64,000 nucleotides of DNA, from positions 15,457,812-15,521,811 of the forward strand of contig CM072161.1 in NCBI GenBank assembly GCA_036850595.1, written 5' to 3'. The notes beneath the pieces were generated by a model, which saw nothing but the letters and a program-made list of their open reading frames with translations, was not told where the DNA came from and searched no databases. The stretch's first letter is position 1. Every line of letters starts with the position of its first letter. The DNA comes from Rhyacichthys aspro. Lineage: Eukaryota > Chordata > Actinopteri > Gobiiformes > Rhyacichthyidae. This document shows positions 1 to 12,430 of the stretch, in pieces. The position numbers and the translations under genes are program-made.

Positions 1-389
1 TGATTGATGTTCCGTCCACACTTCTCATTTTATTCAAACGCAGCGTCTTTCATGTTGTCCGTACCTCTGGCCTACATAAAGAGAGCAAATGAATTTTAAA
101 TAAAAGGGGGACATTGAACAAGAGGCTAAGGCTTTGAGCAGACCTCCTGAGGAGCCCCTAATTGTTTACTAGACATCTGCCTTCCCTCAAGTCTTTGATC
201 GTCTTGTTTAATGCATAGAGATAAGCACACACATCTTTGTACAAAATCAATTAGGACTCTATATAGTGTCTTATCTCTCTGCTTCATAAGGATTCAGTTT
301 GGAGTAAAACGGACTTGGACCTGCCGGCTCTTCCTCACTGCAGTGTGTTGTTTGTCTTAATTTGATAACACTTCCTTTCTCCCCATCAG

Positions 390-449
390 TTCTTATGGAG
401 GTCTTTTTTATATGGACACGCCGGCTTCTGATTGGCTGTCAACATGAAG
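390..449 (+). other. Exon-like block with strong splice signals
   Basis: A good acceptor (a run of C and T ending in CATCAG at 389) is followed 60 bp later by a consensus donor (AAG|GTGAGC at 449/450). One frame is open across the block, but its translation resembles nothing I recognise. If it were instead a terminal exon, the other two frames would stop inside it, and AATAAA-like runs follow at 570-590. It could be an exon of a gene or lncRNA that begins left of the window, or chance. Confidence 0.2.
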
Positions 450-1499
450 GTGAGCCCGTCCCTTATCGCCCACATCTCCGCCTTCATGTGTCAGTCTCAC
501 AGCTGACTGCACCAGCGGGACGTCCAACACGTGTGAAGCTTTTCAAGACAAATGTCAAAACTTTCCATAAAAAAATAAAAAAATAAAAAAAAAGTATAAA
601 TGTGTTGATGATACAAAGTGCTCTTCCACGATCATAAAATAATCTTTATTAATTGTCTCATTGTTGAATGAGGTGTTCCGTGTTGGAGTAGATGGATCGT
701 GCTGTGTGCGGTCTCAGAGGATGACGCCCACATAAAAATGATTATAGCCTCACTTTCCTCTAAACAGCACAGATTGACATTTTCAGGTCTGAGTGGGATG
801 CTGTGACCTTTGCTGTTGTTGCTGGAACTGGCTTTTATGTAATTGTACTAATAACATGATGCCACAGTGGGTTTGTCAGATGTCCTCTGTAAATTATGCA
901 GATTTTCAAGACATGATTATTGTATGTTAATGTTTACTGTTTTTGCCTATGCACCAAAATACCATTATCTCTCTTGGTAAATGTACTGTGCATTTTCTTA
1001 TGGTATATAACAGTGAGTCTTTGTTGTAATTCAGAGTTCTGCAGTATGCTGGGTTGATTATGTAACACTGCTGGCTGGTAGGCGAAGGATGTTAGCAGTG
1101 ATCAATTAGCATAGGCTCCAAAAATAGCTTGAATGAGTGAGGAGACAACAAAATGGTAAGTTCTACTTATTTACTTGATTCTATGATAATAAACTGAAAA
1201 CATGCACAACCAAACCTAAATCTACTTTACCGTTACCAACCTACGTTACCAAAATACATCGGTGTCATTGCCATTTTGGACCTGGGACGGGCAGGACTGG
1301 AACATAGACAAATACAAAAGAGAGGGAGCTTTTTAAGGCGTTTACATGGTTTTTACAACTGTGCTTCCAAATAACGGTCAAACAAAAGTACAACCAAACG
1401 GCAAATCTTGTGAAATGTCATTCCCCGCGGCCTGGTTTGAATTGTGTGTCATTCGAAGCAGCCTGAACAGGACTCTTTTTTTTTTTGAGCGATAGCAAA

Positions 1500-1860
1500 A
1501 TTTAGCTCTGCCCTAACACCTCCTCAATCAGCCGAGTGGCCCGGTCATTGGTGCACCGTCCGGTTCAAAATGGCGGCGTCCGTATATGACGAAGATGTAT
1601 CTGTCTCGTTTGTGTCCCTAAATGCATATGTCTGAACGTTAGTATGCAAAAGGGTGGTGCAATATGGCGGACACGCACACGACGTGGCATCGTTTAATGT
1701 CAAACCAGACAGGCACAAAATGTCAAGGGCATCACTTTGCATTGAGAGCTGGTGAAACACTTGAGGACTTTAGGACAAAAACATTTATTGTGTGTAACAT
1801 TTATGATAGTAGCAAAAGTAATGGGGGCATCATACGAGGGCAGAGGAAATAAAAGATATA
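1500..1860. other. CpG-containing block with two YY1-type motifs
   Basis: The YY1 consensus AAAATGGCGGC occurs near 1565, and a related AATATGGCGGA occurs near 1659. Inverted CCAAT (ATTGG) is just upstream of the first. Both ATGGCGG motifs also begin short open frames of 21 and 62 codons without recognisable homology. The block could be a weak promoter or the 5' part of a decayed retroelement, and I cannot decide between these. Confidence 0.25.
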
Positions 1861-1879
1861 AAGCATAGCAGGGCAGTCC

Positions 1880-2433
1880 CAAGAAAATACTCTGTTTTAT
1901 TGAACACATAAAATGAACCGTATGCAGCGTCCAAATACGTCACAATCACAGTTTATGGAACAACATCAAAGTCACAGCAAAAAATAAGTCAAATCCACTA
2001 CATTGACCAATTTTTACATTTTTGTTACGACTGAAGAACTGGAAAAGGAATTAATAACACACACGTACAAAAAAAACAGATTTGTCAGTCAACTACAGCA
2101 ACATCATATTGTTTTAAAATGCCTCTTTAGACATTTAAAATAAAAATGTTTTGTGTGTACAAGGCCTGAGCACAAATACATCCAAATGTGGTTTTTTTTA
2201 AATTTTTTTTTTTATGGCACATGATTGATTTCTAATGGAGACTAGCACAGACAAAGTAATAAGGACAAAAAGTCTCCAAAAGTTGTTGTTGTGTCCAAAG
2301 TCATGGGAAAGTTTCTTTGTTTAAACGTGTCTTATTCACTGTTACTGCTGTGAACAACTCCAGTATTTCATCAGTGCTGCTTGTCAGTGGCGCCGGTGAC
2401 TGAGGAGTGTTTTGTTGGGAAGGACGGAGAGCT
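1880..2433 (-). other. Possible 3' terminal exon of a minus-strand transcript
   Basis: On the minus strand an AG dinucleotide near 2434 is followed by a short frame ending in ...GATDKQH and a stop, then about 500 bp of AT-rich, 3'-UTR-like sequence. An AATAAA hexamer (TTTATT on +, about 1887-1893) follows. The acceptor polypyrimidine tract is poor and no upstream exon was recognised. This is suggestive only. Confidence 0.15.
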
Positions 2434-3550
2434 ATAAAAGTGTTGTTATGAAGGCATTATTGATAGACATTGCACGAGGGTTTATTGGGCATTAAACTGG
2501 CAACAGATGGAGACCTTTGGCTGCTGTTTCTGGTTCAAACAAGGTCAATATCACCTTCCCAGTGTTGTTTTATGTCCCGGACTTGACCCCATTACCCCCC
2601 TTTTATGTGTGAGGTGTGCTGTGTGCCGCTTTCAGTGTTCACACCTGCTGGACGCTGTTCATCTACACTTACTCATTAGTATTAATGAACAACACACTAA
2701 TTTACTGTATTCATTATTTCTGCCACCCTCGATTCGGCTCAGTTCAAAGAGCTTCCTGGCTATTGTTAGTCAGAAAACAAGGGATATAATGTGAAATACA
2801 AGAGATGACAAGAACATCACACACAATCAAAGACTGGAAAGAAGGATGTCCTATAGGTTTGTGTAAAGAGTTCTTGGATTTGCTTGTTCTCTGATAACAG
2901 CGGCTATTATTGTCACATATCAGTATCAGTTCTTCCTCATCACTTGTTTAGGTTTTAGAGATCTGAAGAAAAACTTAGTTGTCATTTCTTTGTCTTGTTG
3001 TCATTATTTTGGACTTTCTTTATCTTTTATCGACCAAACAGAACAGAATATTTCCTCATGGCCTCAGTTTGATGATGCATTGCACACTGTCTCTATTGCC
3101 GGTGCCTTAAGATGCATGTAAGAAATATTGATTTAGGTATTTTTATATGATTTTGCGCCGCAGCTCTGTCTCCATCTCCATGTGTGTAGCTAACCTCACA
3201 TGATGTAGCACACCATATGTCCTTCTTTACCACCTGCTTAGCTACCCTTTGCGTTGTGTATTTTCTCTTTAGATGATGTCTCTGTACGGCTCCTCTGTGG
3301 GCCTCCACGAACCCCCTGAACCATCAATCCAGCAGTCTGGCAGCTCGGCCCAATGCTGTGGCAATGAAATGTGAACCTATGTTGTTACAAAGCTGACCTC
3401 CTTTTCTGTCTCTCTGGGGATTTCAACAACAGGAGGCCAGTGGGAGGATGAGGGGTACAGAAAAGAAGAAGACGTGGATGATGGCAAAAGCGACTGGCGA
3501 CAGAGAAAATTGGGTTGGAGAGAGTGAGGTTCAGGAGTTAAATTAGATCT

Positions 3551-3655
3551 GAGCTGGAAGCAGTGGAACGAGATGAGAGACGAGTGGAGTGATGGGACGC
3601 GCCAACGGGGTGCACGTGTAAAAGGGTAGAGAAGCTAAAGAATGAGGAGGGTAAA
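3551..3655 (+). repeat. Copy A of a local diverged duplication
   Basis: The sequence around GGAAGCAGTGGAACGAGATG followed by GGGGTGCACGTGTAAAAGGG recurs, diverged, at 4829-4941 in the same order and orientation. Both copies are purine-rich. The pair is either a local duplication or two members of an interspersed repeat. Confidence 0.5.
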
Positions 3656-3685
3656 TGCAAGAAGATGTGATGGTTTTTTTAAGAT

Positions 3686-3823
3686 CATTTTTTGCCTTTA
3701 TTTGACAGAGACAGTAGATTGAGAGGGAGTGGAATGAAGTTGGATAAAGGACCTGAGCGAGAATCGAACCCAGGTCTCCCGAGTGCGTGGTATGTACTCT
3801 ACCAGGTGAACCATCAAGACGCC
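3686..3823 (-). repeat. tRNA-derived SINE, minus strand
   Basis: On the minus strand the sequence begins with a tRNA-like head. A box-A-like TGGTTCACCTGGTAGAG (complement of about 3797-3813) is followed by a near-perfect box B, GGGTTCGATTC (complement of 3761-3771), which is the internal Pol III promoter layout. The body that follows, with CTCTCAATCTACTGTCTCTGT-type sequence and a T/A-rich tail, is typical of teleost tRNA-SINEs. There is no coding capacity. Confidence 0.8.
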
Positions 3824-4828
3824 CTATGATTTAATTTTTGATATAATAAAGGATGAATGGCTGTATATTCGAACAGACATCACTTTTACACAATAACATG
3901 GCAAGTTTATGTGTCCACTGTGGACAAAACAATCACATTGTTCAAGCACCTCCCAAGTTTTGTTTGTACATGAAAAATAATATTTATTTTAGGTGTTTTG
4001 TTTATAATCTGGATGTATTTCTATTAACTAGTTTAAAAAAGCAAGTGTGTAGAGATGCATGTTGCTGGAGCATGGATGTATTATTAGAACAGATACTGAA
4101 TGAGTAAAAAAAACATGGCTGCCCATTATTTTAAATGAATAACCGGCGCAGCACACCACTAATGATTTTGGCTTCTGGGTTTATTTTCACATTATTAGGT
4201 CCATAGAGCAGGCCCTCGCTCATGTGGTTTTGTGTTTTACCTGATTCTACATGATCCGTTCTGACCAGTGGGGGCAAAGGTGGACTAAAGCGGTCACGTC
4301 ATAAAACAATATAATTTTTAGCAGATTTAACAGAGAAAAAGTCTAGGATGTAAAAATAGTCAATAACTACTACAAAATCTGACCTTTTCTGTAGTTGTAT
4401 GTCCTGTCAGTTTAATACAAGGCACATGTTTTTACACCATTTAATTTAACTAATCAAATTGTCAGAAGAAAGGGGGCGGAGCCTGTTCTATGTGGCCCAA
4501 AAAGGATTTTCTCCATAGGCTGAAAGGACACCAACAACTTCCAGAAAGGTCTGATTTTGTTTACTGCCTGTTTTCATGTTATGGACTCTTCCCTGAGGTG
4601 TAGCCGTATACAGCTGCAAAACAGTAGAAGAAGAATATCAGTTCTGTATTGTTTTTTCTCACGAGGACTCTTTTTGACAGTGGAAACACCACTAAAAATG
4701 TGCCTTAGAGTAAGCACGTGGTTGTTTGTTAGTTCAATAGGTTTACTGTTGTTGTCAGGGATTAATTTGATAAATGAGCTCCACTTCTCTCCAGAGCAGA
4801 AAATTTGCCAAAATGACCTATCCACTTC

Positions 4829-4941
4829 TAAGTTGGAAGCAGTAATGAGACGAGATGAGAGGAAGCTGGAAGGACTCGCCGCCAAAGGGGTAGCACATGT
4901 AAAATGGTAAAGGGGATCAGGGATAGAGGAGGGAATGGGGT
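4829..4941 (+). repeat. Copy B of a local diverged duplication
   Basis: This is the diverged counterpart of 3551-3655: GGAAGCAGTAATGAGACGAGA, then GGGGTAGCACATGTAAAATGG, in the same order and spacing. It lies about 1.28 kb from copy A. Confidence 0.5.
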
Positions 4942-6985
4942 AAATTGAGGGGAAGAGAGGTTGATGGATCGGGTCGAGTGGGAGGGGTTACAGTCAATAG
5001 GAGGTAGGACAGAGGAGGTTTGAAGGGGTCCATCACTCTCTGATTTCAGCCATCTTGTGCCTGGAGCAGGAGTTGATTTACTGCCCACTGCCGAATGAAG
5101 ATCCCCTCCGCTCTCGTCTGGGGCTGTGGCAGTTTTAACGCTCCTTCCCAGGGGTAATATTAATACCTGAGGAAACACGCTGCTCCTATTCACCTGCTGC
5201 AGCCGGGACTTTATAGACCACTTCAACACCACAGAGACATGGTATTACTCACAGAAATATTCAGTGGTTTGTGTAGTGTCGCTCTGTGCTGCTGTTAGCC
5301 CTGCAGTTGGACATGAATAGACCTAAAGAGCCTTTTGTTTGTATTACACTGCAGGGGCTATAGTTATATTTGAGAAAAATTAGAGCTCATTCAAGTTTGA
5401 GGTTCAAGTCAATGAACATATGTCTCAGAAAGATGAAATGCTATGGAAATTCCCAAGGCTACCAACATTTTAAGAGCGCATTAGTCACAGTTGTTCAGAG
5501 GTGCAGCAAAACTCTTCAGATATAGTCCCCCAAAGCATATGATGTAAACCATTGCTTCCAGGGATTGCAGCTGTTGAATTGAAGGGTACTTTTTCCACAG
5601 GGATTTTATATAACAAAAAAACCCAACTTATTTTAAACTGGGTAATGATTTTTTTTACAGCACTGTAGTTGATACAGGCCAAATGAATGCACGTTTCACT
5701 GAATTGTTATTTATATTGCCAATAATGTTTATTTGGTTCCATTTATGTTAATTCATTCCTGAGATCCAGATCCAAGTGTCTCCTTTATATTGTGTCCTCC
5801 AGCTCCACCTTATTGTTCTTCCTTTGTCCCCAAAATGTCCAATAAATACCGTCCTGTCCTGGTCAGCTTGTAATCCATTGTCATATTTTTATTTCTTCTG
5901 TCCAAATGTTTATATTTAACTTCTCTGAATAAATAGATCATTTCTTAGCTTTGTTTCCAACGATGTATGCTAAAATGCTAAAAATGATGTACTGTTTTGA
6001 AAGGATTGGGCTGGAGATCCTGTGGCACATGAAACGAGCTAAATTATTTATCATTTGCTCACAGTTGTCAGGTGTAATAAACCTTGACCACCTCCGAACG
6101 CGGTCACAGTGTCTCGTGGGTCACTGATTCACCAAATACATATCTCAACCACAAAGGAACGAAGAAGTCCATCGGTCACTCCTCTTCTTCCTCATCTCTT
6201 TCCTCGTATGACCTTGTCTCCACTTAAAATCTGCCTATACTCAAATCTACATAACTTTTTTGCTCTCACTATTGCCGCACAACCCTCCATCTTCCATCCC
6301 TCAGCTCCTCAGCAATGTTTCATTTACTTTAATCTAATTTGATGTTATTTAATTTAGAGAGCCGTGACTTGCAATGACTCAGCAGGGATTCGTCTGCGTA
6401 GCTACACTCTTCGAATACGGTCTTCAGAGTGCATTTCCAGGTCGGTAAAGCGCACGCATCGACAGATGTGGCCTTGAGCAGAAAAAAAATGTTTGATTTT
6501 CACAGTCTCCAAATAAGTAAACTCACAATCATGCCAAGATGGTCATCACTTATTTACAAGGTTGAGTAAGAGTTTGGAGACAGTGGAAGCAATCTGAATG
6601 ATGAAGTATATGTTCAGCCAGCCATAGTGGGGAGAAATGAGGGGTGCACCATGGGAAATAGATGAGAATAGGCAGAAAGAGGGGGAGCAGTGACCTTGGG
6701 GCAGCTAGATAAACAGGACGCATTGTGATTTATATGGCTTCATGCATTATTGACAAAGGAATTATTATCTGCAGAGAGCCATCTTTACTTGCAATAATCT
6801 CTGGACGCTTGTGACATGCTGCTGGAGATGCTCACGATCAAGAACCAAGTGTAGCCGCCATTAAAATTCAACACAAAAGACAAACTTCAGCAAAAGACTG
6901 ATCTAAGACAAGATACAGTATAATCTTGTCCCAGTGCTGATACAAATGTGATGTTTATCTGCTCAAATACGGCTCACAGCTGCTA
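4942..6985. other. Intergenic DNA without recognised genes
   Basis: No coding, RNA-gene or mobile-element signature was recognised. The stretch at about 6720-6850 has the mixed-complexity texture of conserved non-coding DNA. It includes a SOX-type ACAAAG and a POU-type ATGCATTA close together, but conservation cannot be judged from one genome. Confidence 0.4.
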
Positions 6986-6989
6986 GGGC

Positions 6990-7135
6990 TTTAGTCAAGA
7001 CTGCACTGACCGAGACCAAGTCATATCCAAAGCCAGAGTGTATCAAGACCAAGACTTTTAGGTAGCGAGACCGAGTCAAGACCAAGACTATCAGGTCGAG
7101 ACCAGGTCAAGACCGACTCAAGTAGCAGTAGTAAA
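6990..7135. repeat. Degenerate GAGACCAAGTCAAGACC minisatellite-like tract
   Basis: Words such as GAGACCAAGTC, CAAGACCAAGAC, GAGACCGAGTCAAGACC and GAGACCAGGTCAAGACC recur irregularly over about 140 bp. This is a decayed short-period tandem repeat with no coding potential. Confidence 0.6.
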
Positions 7136-7464
7136 TACAAGGGAACATTGGGGACCAGGCAGTGGACAAAACCTCAAACGAAAGCCCCTGTGACACTGTG
7201 GACTTGGCCTTTCTCAATAAAAAGAACGACCAAATTGACCAAAACAATGTAAAAATGACAAAGCTCACAGTCAGACACTAGATTGTAGTTTTACATCAAA
7301 CGCAAACAATTTAAAAAAAACCCATAATATTTATTTTAATGTTTTTGTTTGTTTTTATTTTTTGAAATTGAGAACTTATTGTTAGATACAGGTAAGCTGC
7401 ATCTCAAGTTTTAAACAGAATTATAATATTAAGCAAAATACTTTTTTATTATAATGATGTGTTT

Positions 7465-7870
7465 AGTAGCTTGATCTTCTGCCACTGCTCCTCTTTCTGC
7501 TTCAGAGAAGTCTTCAGTTCTTGTGCGACCTGATGGACAGATCTCCTCCTGACACTGGTCCTGGCGGGACTAGCTCCTCTTTGGTGCTTTTCCAAACAGC
7601 TGACAGCTCTTGGTTCGGCTGCTTTAGCCTCTTCATCTTGTTCTGGTGAGGGCTCTTGAGCTGTTGAACTTTCAGCAAAGTGTCATGCCATTTCTTTGAC
7701 AGCTCTCGTTTCTCTGTCACAACAGTGTCACACACAACTTAGCATTTCTCAATTACCGCCTTGAAGGTCACTCGCTCCGTGTCCAGAAGGGATTTGGTGG
7801 TTTTTAGTTTGGCCTGGAGCTGCTCTTTGAGGCCGTCCCGCAGCTTTTCATTTATTGTTTTAGCATTTAG
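7465..7870 (-). pseudogene. Decayed coiled-coil coding fragment (no introns seen)
   Basis: On the minus strand about 115 codons read as a heptad-like, K/E/Q/L-rich sequence, for example LRDGLKEQLQAKLKTTKS then EKRELSKKWHDTLLKVQQLK. One in-frame TAA interrupts it at 7739-7741. Near 7540 the coding-like register shifts to another frame, whose reading (QVAQELKTSLKQKEEQWQKI) also looks coiled-coil. Sequence beyond 7870 is not coding-like, and no splice sites break the roughly 370-bp block, so a processed (retrocopied) fragment is likely. I do not recognise the parent gene. An exon remnant of a lost gene is the alternative. Confidence 0.45.
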
Positions 7871-8189
7871 CCTCTAAAACATGTATATTAGGCTAATCCT
7901 CCATTCAGTAAGATCAAGGTCCTATGGACATTGTCCTGGAGTGTCCAGTGGATGCCCACTACACATAACTGGATGCCCCAGCAACATTGTATAACTTTAA
8001 AAACATATCAGATAAAGGTGTATATCTTATTTGGCATTTCTTTTCATGAGTTGTACCAGTGTGGTCCTGAAAGAACTGCAGCATTAGGGTAGAGTCACGT
8101 CAAAAAAAGACAAAAAAACAAACAAACCCTAAACTGTTGTATTGTAATGTCATTTTTACTAATTACTGTCTGTTTTTAAGTGTGCTCTT

Positions 8190-8345
8190 AATTAATCCCC
8201 ATTGGATTAGGATTGTTTATACACTTAGTGAATAGGGAGCGTTTTTAAGCTCAGCTCATCCTGTTAATTTTCATCCCCCAGACTTTGGGATGCCAACAAC
8301 ATTACCATTTCATGAATTAAAAGGCATTAATAGTATATTAATTAA
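8190..8345. promoter_or_regulatory. Candidate enhancer with inverted K50-homeodomain sites
   Basis: TAATCC (8193-8198) and GGATTA (8204-8209) form an inverted pair with a 5-bp spacer, the binding core of OTX/CRX/GSC/PITX-type homeodomains. An ATTGG (NF-Y core) overlaps the pair, and TTAATTAAATGA homeobox-type sequence follows near 8337. The block is free of repeats. Function is inferred from motifs only. Confidence 0.3.
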
Positions 8346-11300
8346 ATGAGGTTTAAGTGTGAATGGATGAGTTTATTCACATTTTTGGGGCATTGAGCTG
8401 TGAATCTTACACACAGAGAAGATAATGTCTTTTGCTGGTTATGATTTGTGTGTTCATTTGTGTGAGACAGAAGGTGTTTGTGGCCAGTGGCTGTAATATG
8501 TATGATGTAATATGAGTGTAGCCCAATGGGATGGAGAAACATGCTCATTCATGGGGCGGACAGAGATAAAGTTCCTCTATTCATCCAGAGCCAGGTCCTG
8601 AGGGCAGCAGTACTAGAGATGTCCAGACTCTCCTCTCCCCAGACACTTCCTCCAGCACATCTGACGGTATAAATGGTCTTCCAATGTACACCAAGAGACA
8701 TAGTACCTCCATCAACAGAGACAGTAAACCTTCACCACTTTATGACTCAGCTGCTTCTCAACCAAAACAGATCTGTACATTTATCTGTAATTTTTCATGA
8801 CTTCTTTCGCTCACTTAGAAACAAGATACTAGAACTTGTCCATTTGAGACATTTTTTGACTGAAAACCCAGGCCTCATACTTGGATGTGTTAATTCTTAT
8901 CCCAGCTGCTTCACACTCACCTGCAAACGATCCTAAAGGTCCTGGTTCAGTTGGTGTTTACATCTGAGCTAATGTGAAAATGATTCCTAGTTTGTGCTTT
9001 AGTGTTTAATGTTACTTTAGCTTGGATCCTTCACTATAGGAACAGGACTGCAGTCTCACACTTGCTTTTGAAACTCAAAAACACAACCAAATACACAAAG
9101 TACAACCAAGAAATACACCAAGGCAATGTTTGTATTTGTTTGTTGACTCTAGCGGGAACTGTGTTAGTAGCTTTCGGTTATAAATTCAGGAGGATTCAAG
9201 CTGTAGCCATTTTGCTGCTGATAGGATAAAGAAGCAAAGGGCTGCTGCTGAGTTGGGAGCAACTGTGGGAATGATGGACTGGCAGCTGCTTGGCTCCAAA
9301 GAGAAAACAGACTAGAGCAGCTTAAACCTACCAAGGTGTGAGATTTATTCATGGTGCAGACAATATCTGCCAGGACTCAGCTGATATAAGATGTTTGAAA
9401 GCAGATTCTTATATTTCTTGCATTTGCAGAAACATATAGCTGGGATTTCAGAGCATTTTCATAATCAAAACGAAAATATTTCTGTCATATTTCTTCTCTG
9501 TCAACGTGGAAAAATCTCTAAGACAGCATTAAGACTGCCATGTTGCACGAAAACTTCCCATTAAAAATGAAATTGTCCCGGGGCTTAGAGTCTTTTATTG
9601 AAAGCTGGAGAAACTCAGTGCTAAATTAAGCTTTTAATTTACCAAAACATTACCAGATAATTAAATGCACAAGAGCGTGATATTCTTGTCTCACTGCTTT
9701 GGATCTCTGTCACGTTATCAACAGAAGACACTGAGTGATGAGCTGCGGCGGGATGCATGGCTCGTCTGTAGTCTGTTGTGCTTCTGTGTTCTCCTGACGT
9801 GATGAGTCAGAAGCTGCAGTCTCTAAATGGAAGCCATGCTACATTTGCAGAAGACATCCATCATGCGTTGAGCAGGTCGACAGGGCTTCAGTCGTTAACT
9901 TGTTTGCTGCTCCCTTCACTTTTTCTGTCACTTCCCAAAGTTGCCAGTAATTTCTAATTTTATGGTCTGTGGGCAGCAGAGGGGACAAACTAGGCTAAAG
10001 TTAGCGTGGCTAATGTTGTTAGGGCTGTCAGACAGTGCGCCAGCAGCTGAGGGATCTCTGAGTGCACAGGTAAAGCTTCACTAAAGAGACTGGCCAGGTC
10101 TTGAAGCAATATCACACTGACATCTATCATTAATAACTTCATATCAACATGGAGTTAACGTCACGGTAAACAGCTGCTCGGCTTCATTTGTCCACTGTTA
10201 ACTGCAGTTATATATATCAACTGTAAAGCAATAACAACACTGGGACACTGCTAAAAGTTTAATATGATTGGCATTACATCGACTGCATCAGATTATATCG
10301 TCTCAAGTATATTATCTGTATTTCATATTTTGTAGTTCATCCCAGTATGAAAAGTATTAACGCTTGAATTAATACTTCAATGTATTTGTAATACTTTATT
10401 AAAACTACACAATAATAAGCATTAGTTCTGTGTTATGTAATGTCTTCATTCATGATTCCCAAACATCCCAACATCAGTAATCCTTATTAATTTATATTTT
10501 GTATTAACATTTTAGTCTTGAACAACATACACATAAGAAGTATATACCTTATTGATATTTCAGCATCTACCCATTACATATTACACAAAGTCTAACCATG
10601 ATCATCACAGTAAATATAATAATTTAATCATCATTGGTTCATGTCTCTTCTTGATCATACATTTCTATCCACACTTTTCAGTTTCATCCCTCTGACCAGG
10701 AGGAGGCCCATGTGATAATGTGATTTTGAATAAAATAAGCCTAAAATCACAGCCATTGCCACAGTACATTAACACTTCGTAGAATAACTTGTAAAACTTA
10801 ATTCCCCAACAGGCCATAAAACTTTCAGTGCTTTGGCTCTAGTTTGGTTTGTTATTAAATGACTCCAATTGTTCATGATCAGATTTAATGCGACTGTCTC
10901 AGCGGCAGACTGTCTCCCTCATTTTCTCTCACACACACACACTCTCACTCTCACTCGTGTATATGCCGCTACACAAAAAGTAAAGTTAAATGTACTGAGT
11001 GTTGCATAATTCATCCGATCTCGCAGCCGTAACCTTAACCTGAGGGGAACCTTCAGCTTTACCTCTGGCTCCTGAATGTGTCGTATATTTTTACACGACT
11101 CTATCTGGGTGTTTCTCCTTCTCCCTGTTCGTGCTTGTGTGTGGACAGCCGACTCTACTCTGTCTCTCTGACCTTTATAGCCTCCTGATATTTATTTGTA
11201 TTTTTATTAATGATTGCCGCAGACCCAGCATGCAACAGCTGTCATCAAATACAACACTCTTGATCTAAGGTTGACATTCAGGCAAACAGATAGTACCTCC

Positions 11301-12307
11301 AAGCACACTTTAAATGCTGATGTCCACATGTTTACAATCCTCAGGTGAGTATAAATGCACCTGCTTAAGCATTTTCAATTGAATTTCCCGTGATGCCTGT
11401 GGTGCAAAACTAGAGCTGACAGGGACCTGTTTTTTTTTTTTTCCTCTAGAAGGTCATCGCCGCAGCAGGACTCACGAAAAGAATGACTTTAGAAGTGGAG
11501 TGGAATAGATGATGGCAATATTTAAATGCTAATGAAAATGAGGCTGGATTTTGGGAATGTATTACAGAGTGAGGTTGTGATATGAAACTCTAATCTGCTT
11601 TCTCATGTGCACCGGGGCTGCCAGGTTTCATGAGGCAGCAGCCTGCTTCTGCTGCAGCGGCAACAAAGTGGAGAGAATTAAAGCAGAAGTATTTGAAGTA
11701 CAGCAGATGCAGCTCCACTAAAGGTGCAGCAGGAGAGTGAAGACTGGGCTGGCCTATCTCCGTTTGGTATCTTGGAAATTCGGTGAAATCACACACGTTC
11801 GGGCCATTTGAGATAATCCTTTCTTTGTGAAATACGCTGCTGTGAAAGAGGCTATTAAATCAGTACATTATCGTCACCTTTTCACAGCGAGGGACAAAAT
11901 AAATGGCCATATCTCAACTTTGAAATGCTAATATTTCTGTGTCTGGCTTTGACCTTAAGAGTCAAGTTTTGGGGTTAACACATTTCTGATAAGCTGCACT
12001 GTTTTATTCTTCAGAATTATGTTTCCATTAATAAAAAGTGATAGTTTGGGTTGTTTAAAGGAGGTGAATGGACTGATGAGATGATGGTCAGAGTAGGCCG
12101 TTTGCCCAGAGGAGGCTATTTAGAGCATAATGTTAATTCTATTGAAACTATATTCTTCACAAAGCAATATAGTTTCACCTTAATGGTTTGTTGAGTTAAG
12201 TTTAATTATTTTTAACATGAGTTTTTATGTTAAGTTACATTCATTTTAGCGGCCGATAAAAGCCTATATGTCCACTGCTGAGGGGAGGTACATGGAGGAT
12301 AATCACA
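8346..12307. other. Intergenic DNA without recognised genes
   Basis: No protein-like frame was found. Stretches at about 9530-9670 (with TAATTAAAT-type homeobox words) and 11200-11265 (E-box CAGCTG adjacent to TGTCA) look like possible conserved non-coding elements. A short CA/CT microsatellite lies near 10929-10955. Confidence 0.4.
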
Positions 12308-12430
12308 GGACAGCACTTACCAGCAACCATTTACATTCACATTGATTCTCTATTGGCAATTTAGACTCACTAATTCACCAGCACATGCATGTCTTTGGAC
12401 CGTGAGAGGAAGCTGGAGCAGGGGGAGACT
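12308..12430. repeat. Teleost interspersed repeat fragment (non-LTR-type)
   Basis: The words CATTTACATTCACATTGATT, CAATTTAGACTCACTAATTC, ACATGCATGTCTTTGGACCG and GAGAGGAAGCTGGAG appear in the order of a very common fish repeat that I associate with a non-LTR retrotransposon. The family assignment is from memory and unverified. Confidence 0.55.

Larger units (their letters stand above)
1..3550. other. Intergenic DNA at left edge
   Basis: No reading frame here resembles a known protein. It contains three weak signals listed separately: an exon-like block near 390-449, a CpG-containing block with two YY1-type motifs at about 1500-1860, and a stretch that could be the 3' end of a minus-strand transcript at about 1880-2433. 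The rest is AT-rich with homopolymer runs, for example near 570-590 and 2190-2212. Confidence 0.5.

Noticed and set aside
1664..1852. 62-codon frame beginning MADTHTTW with a good start context
   Set aside because: No recognisable homology or splice context. The ATGGCGG start is equally well explained as a YY1-type motif.
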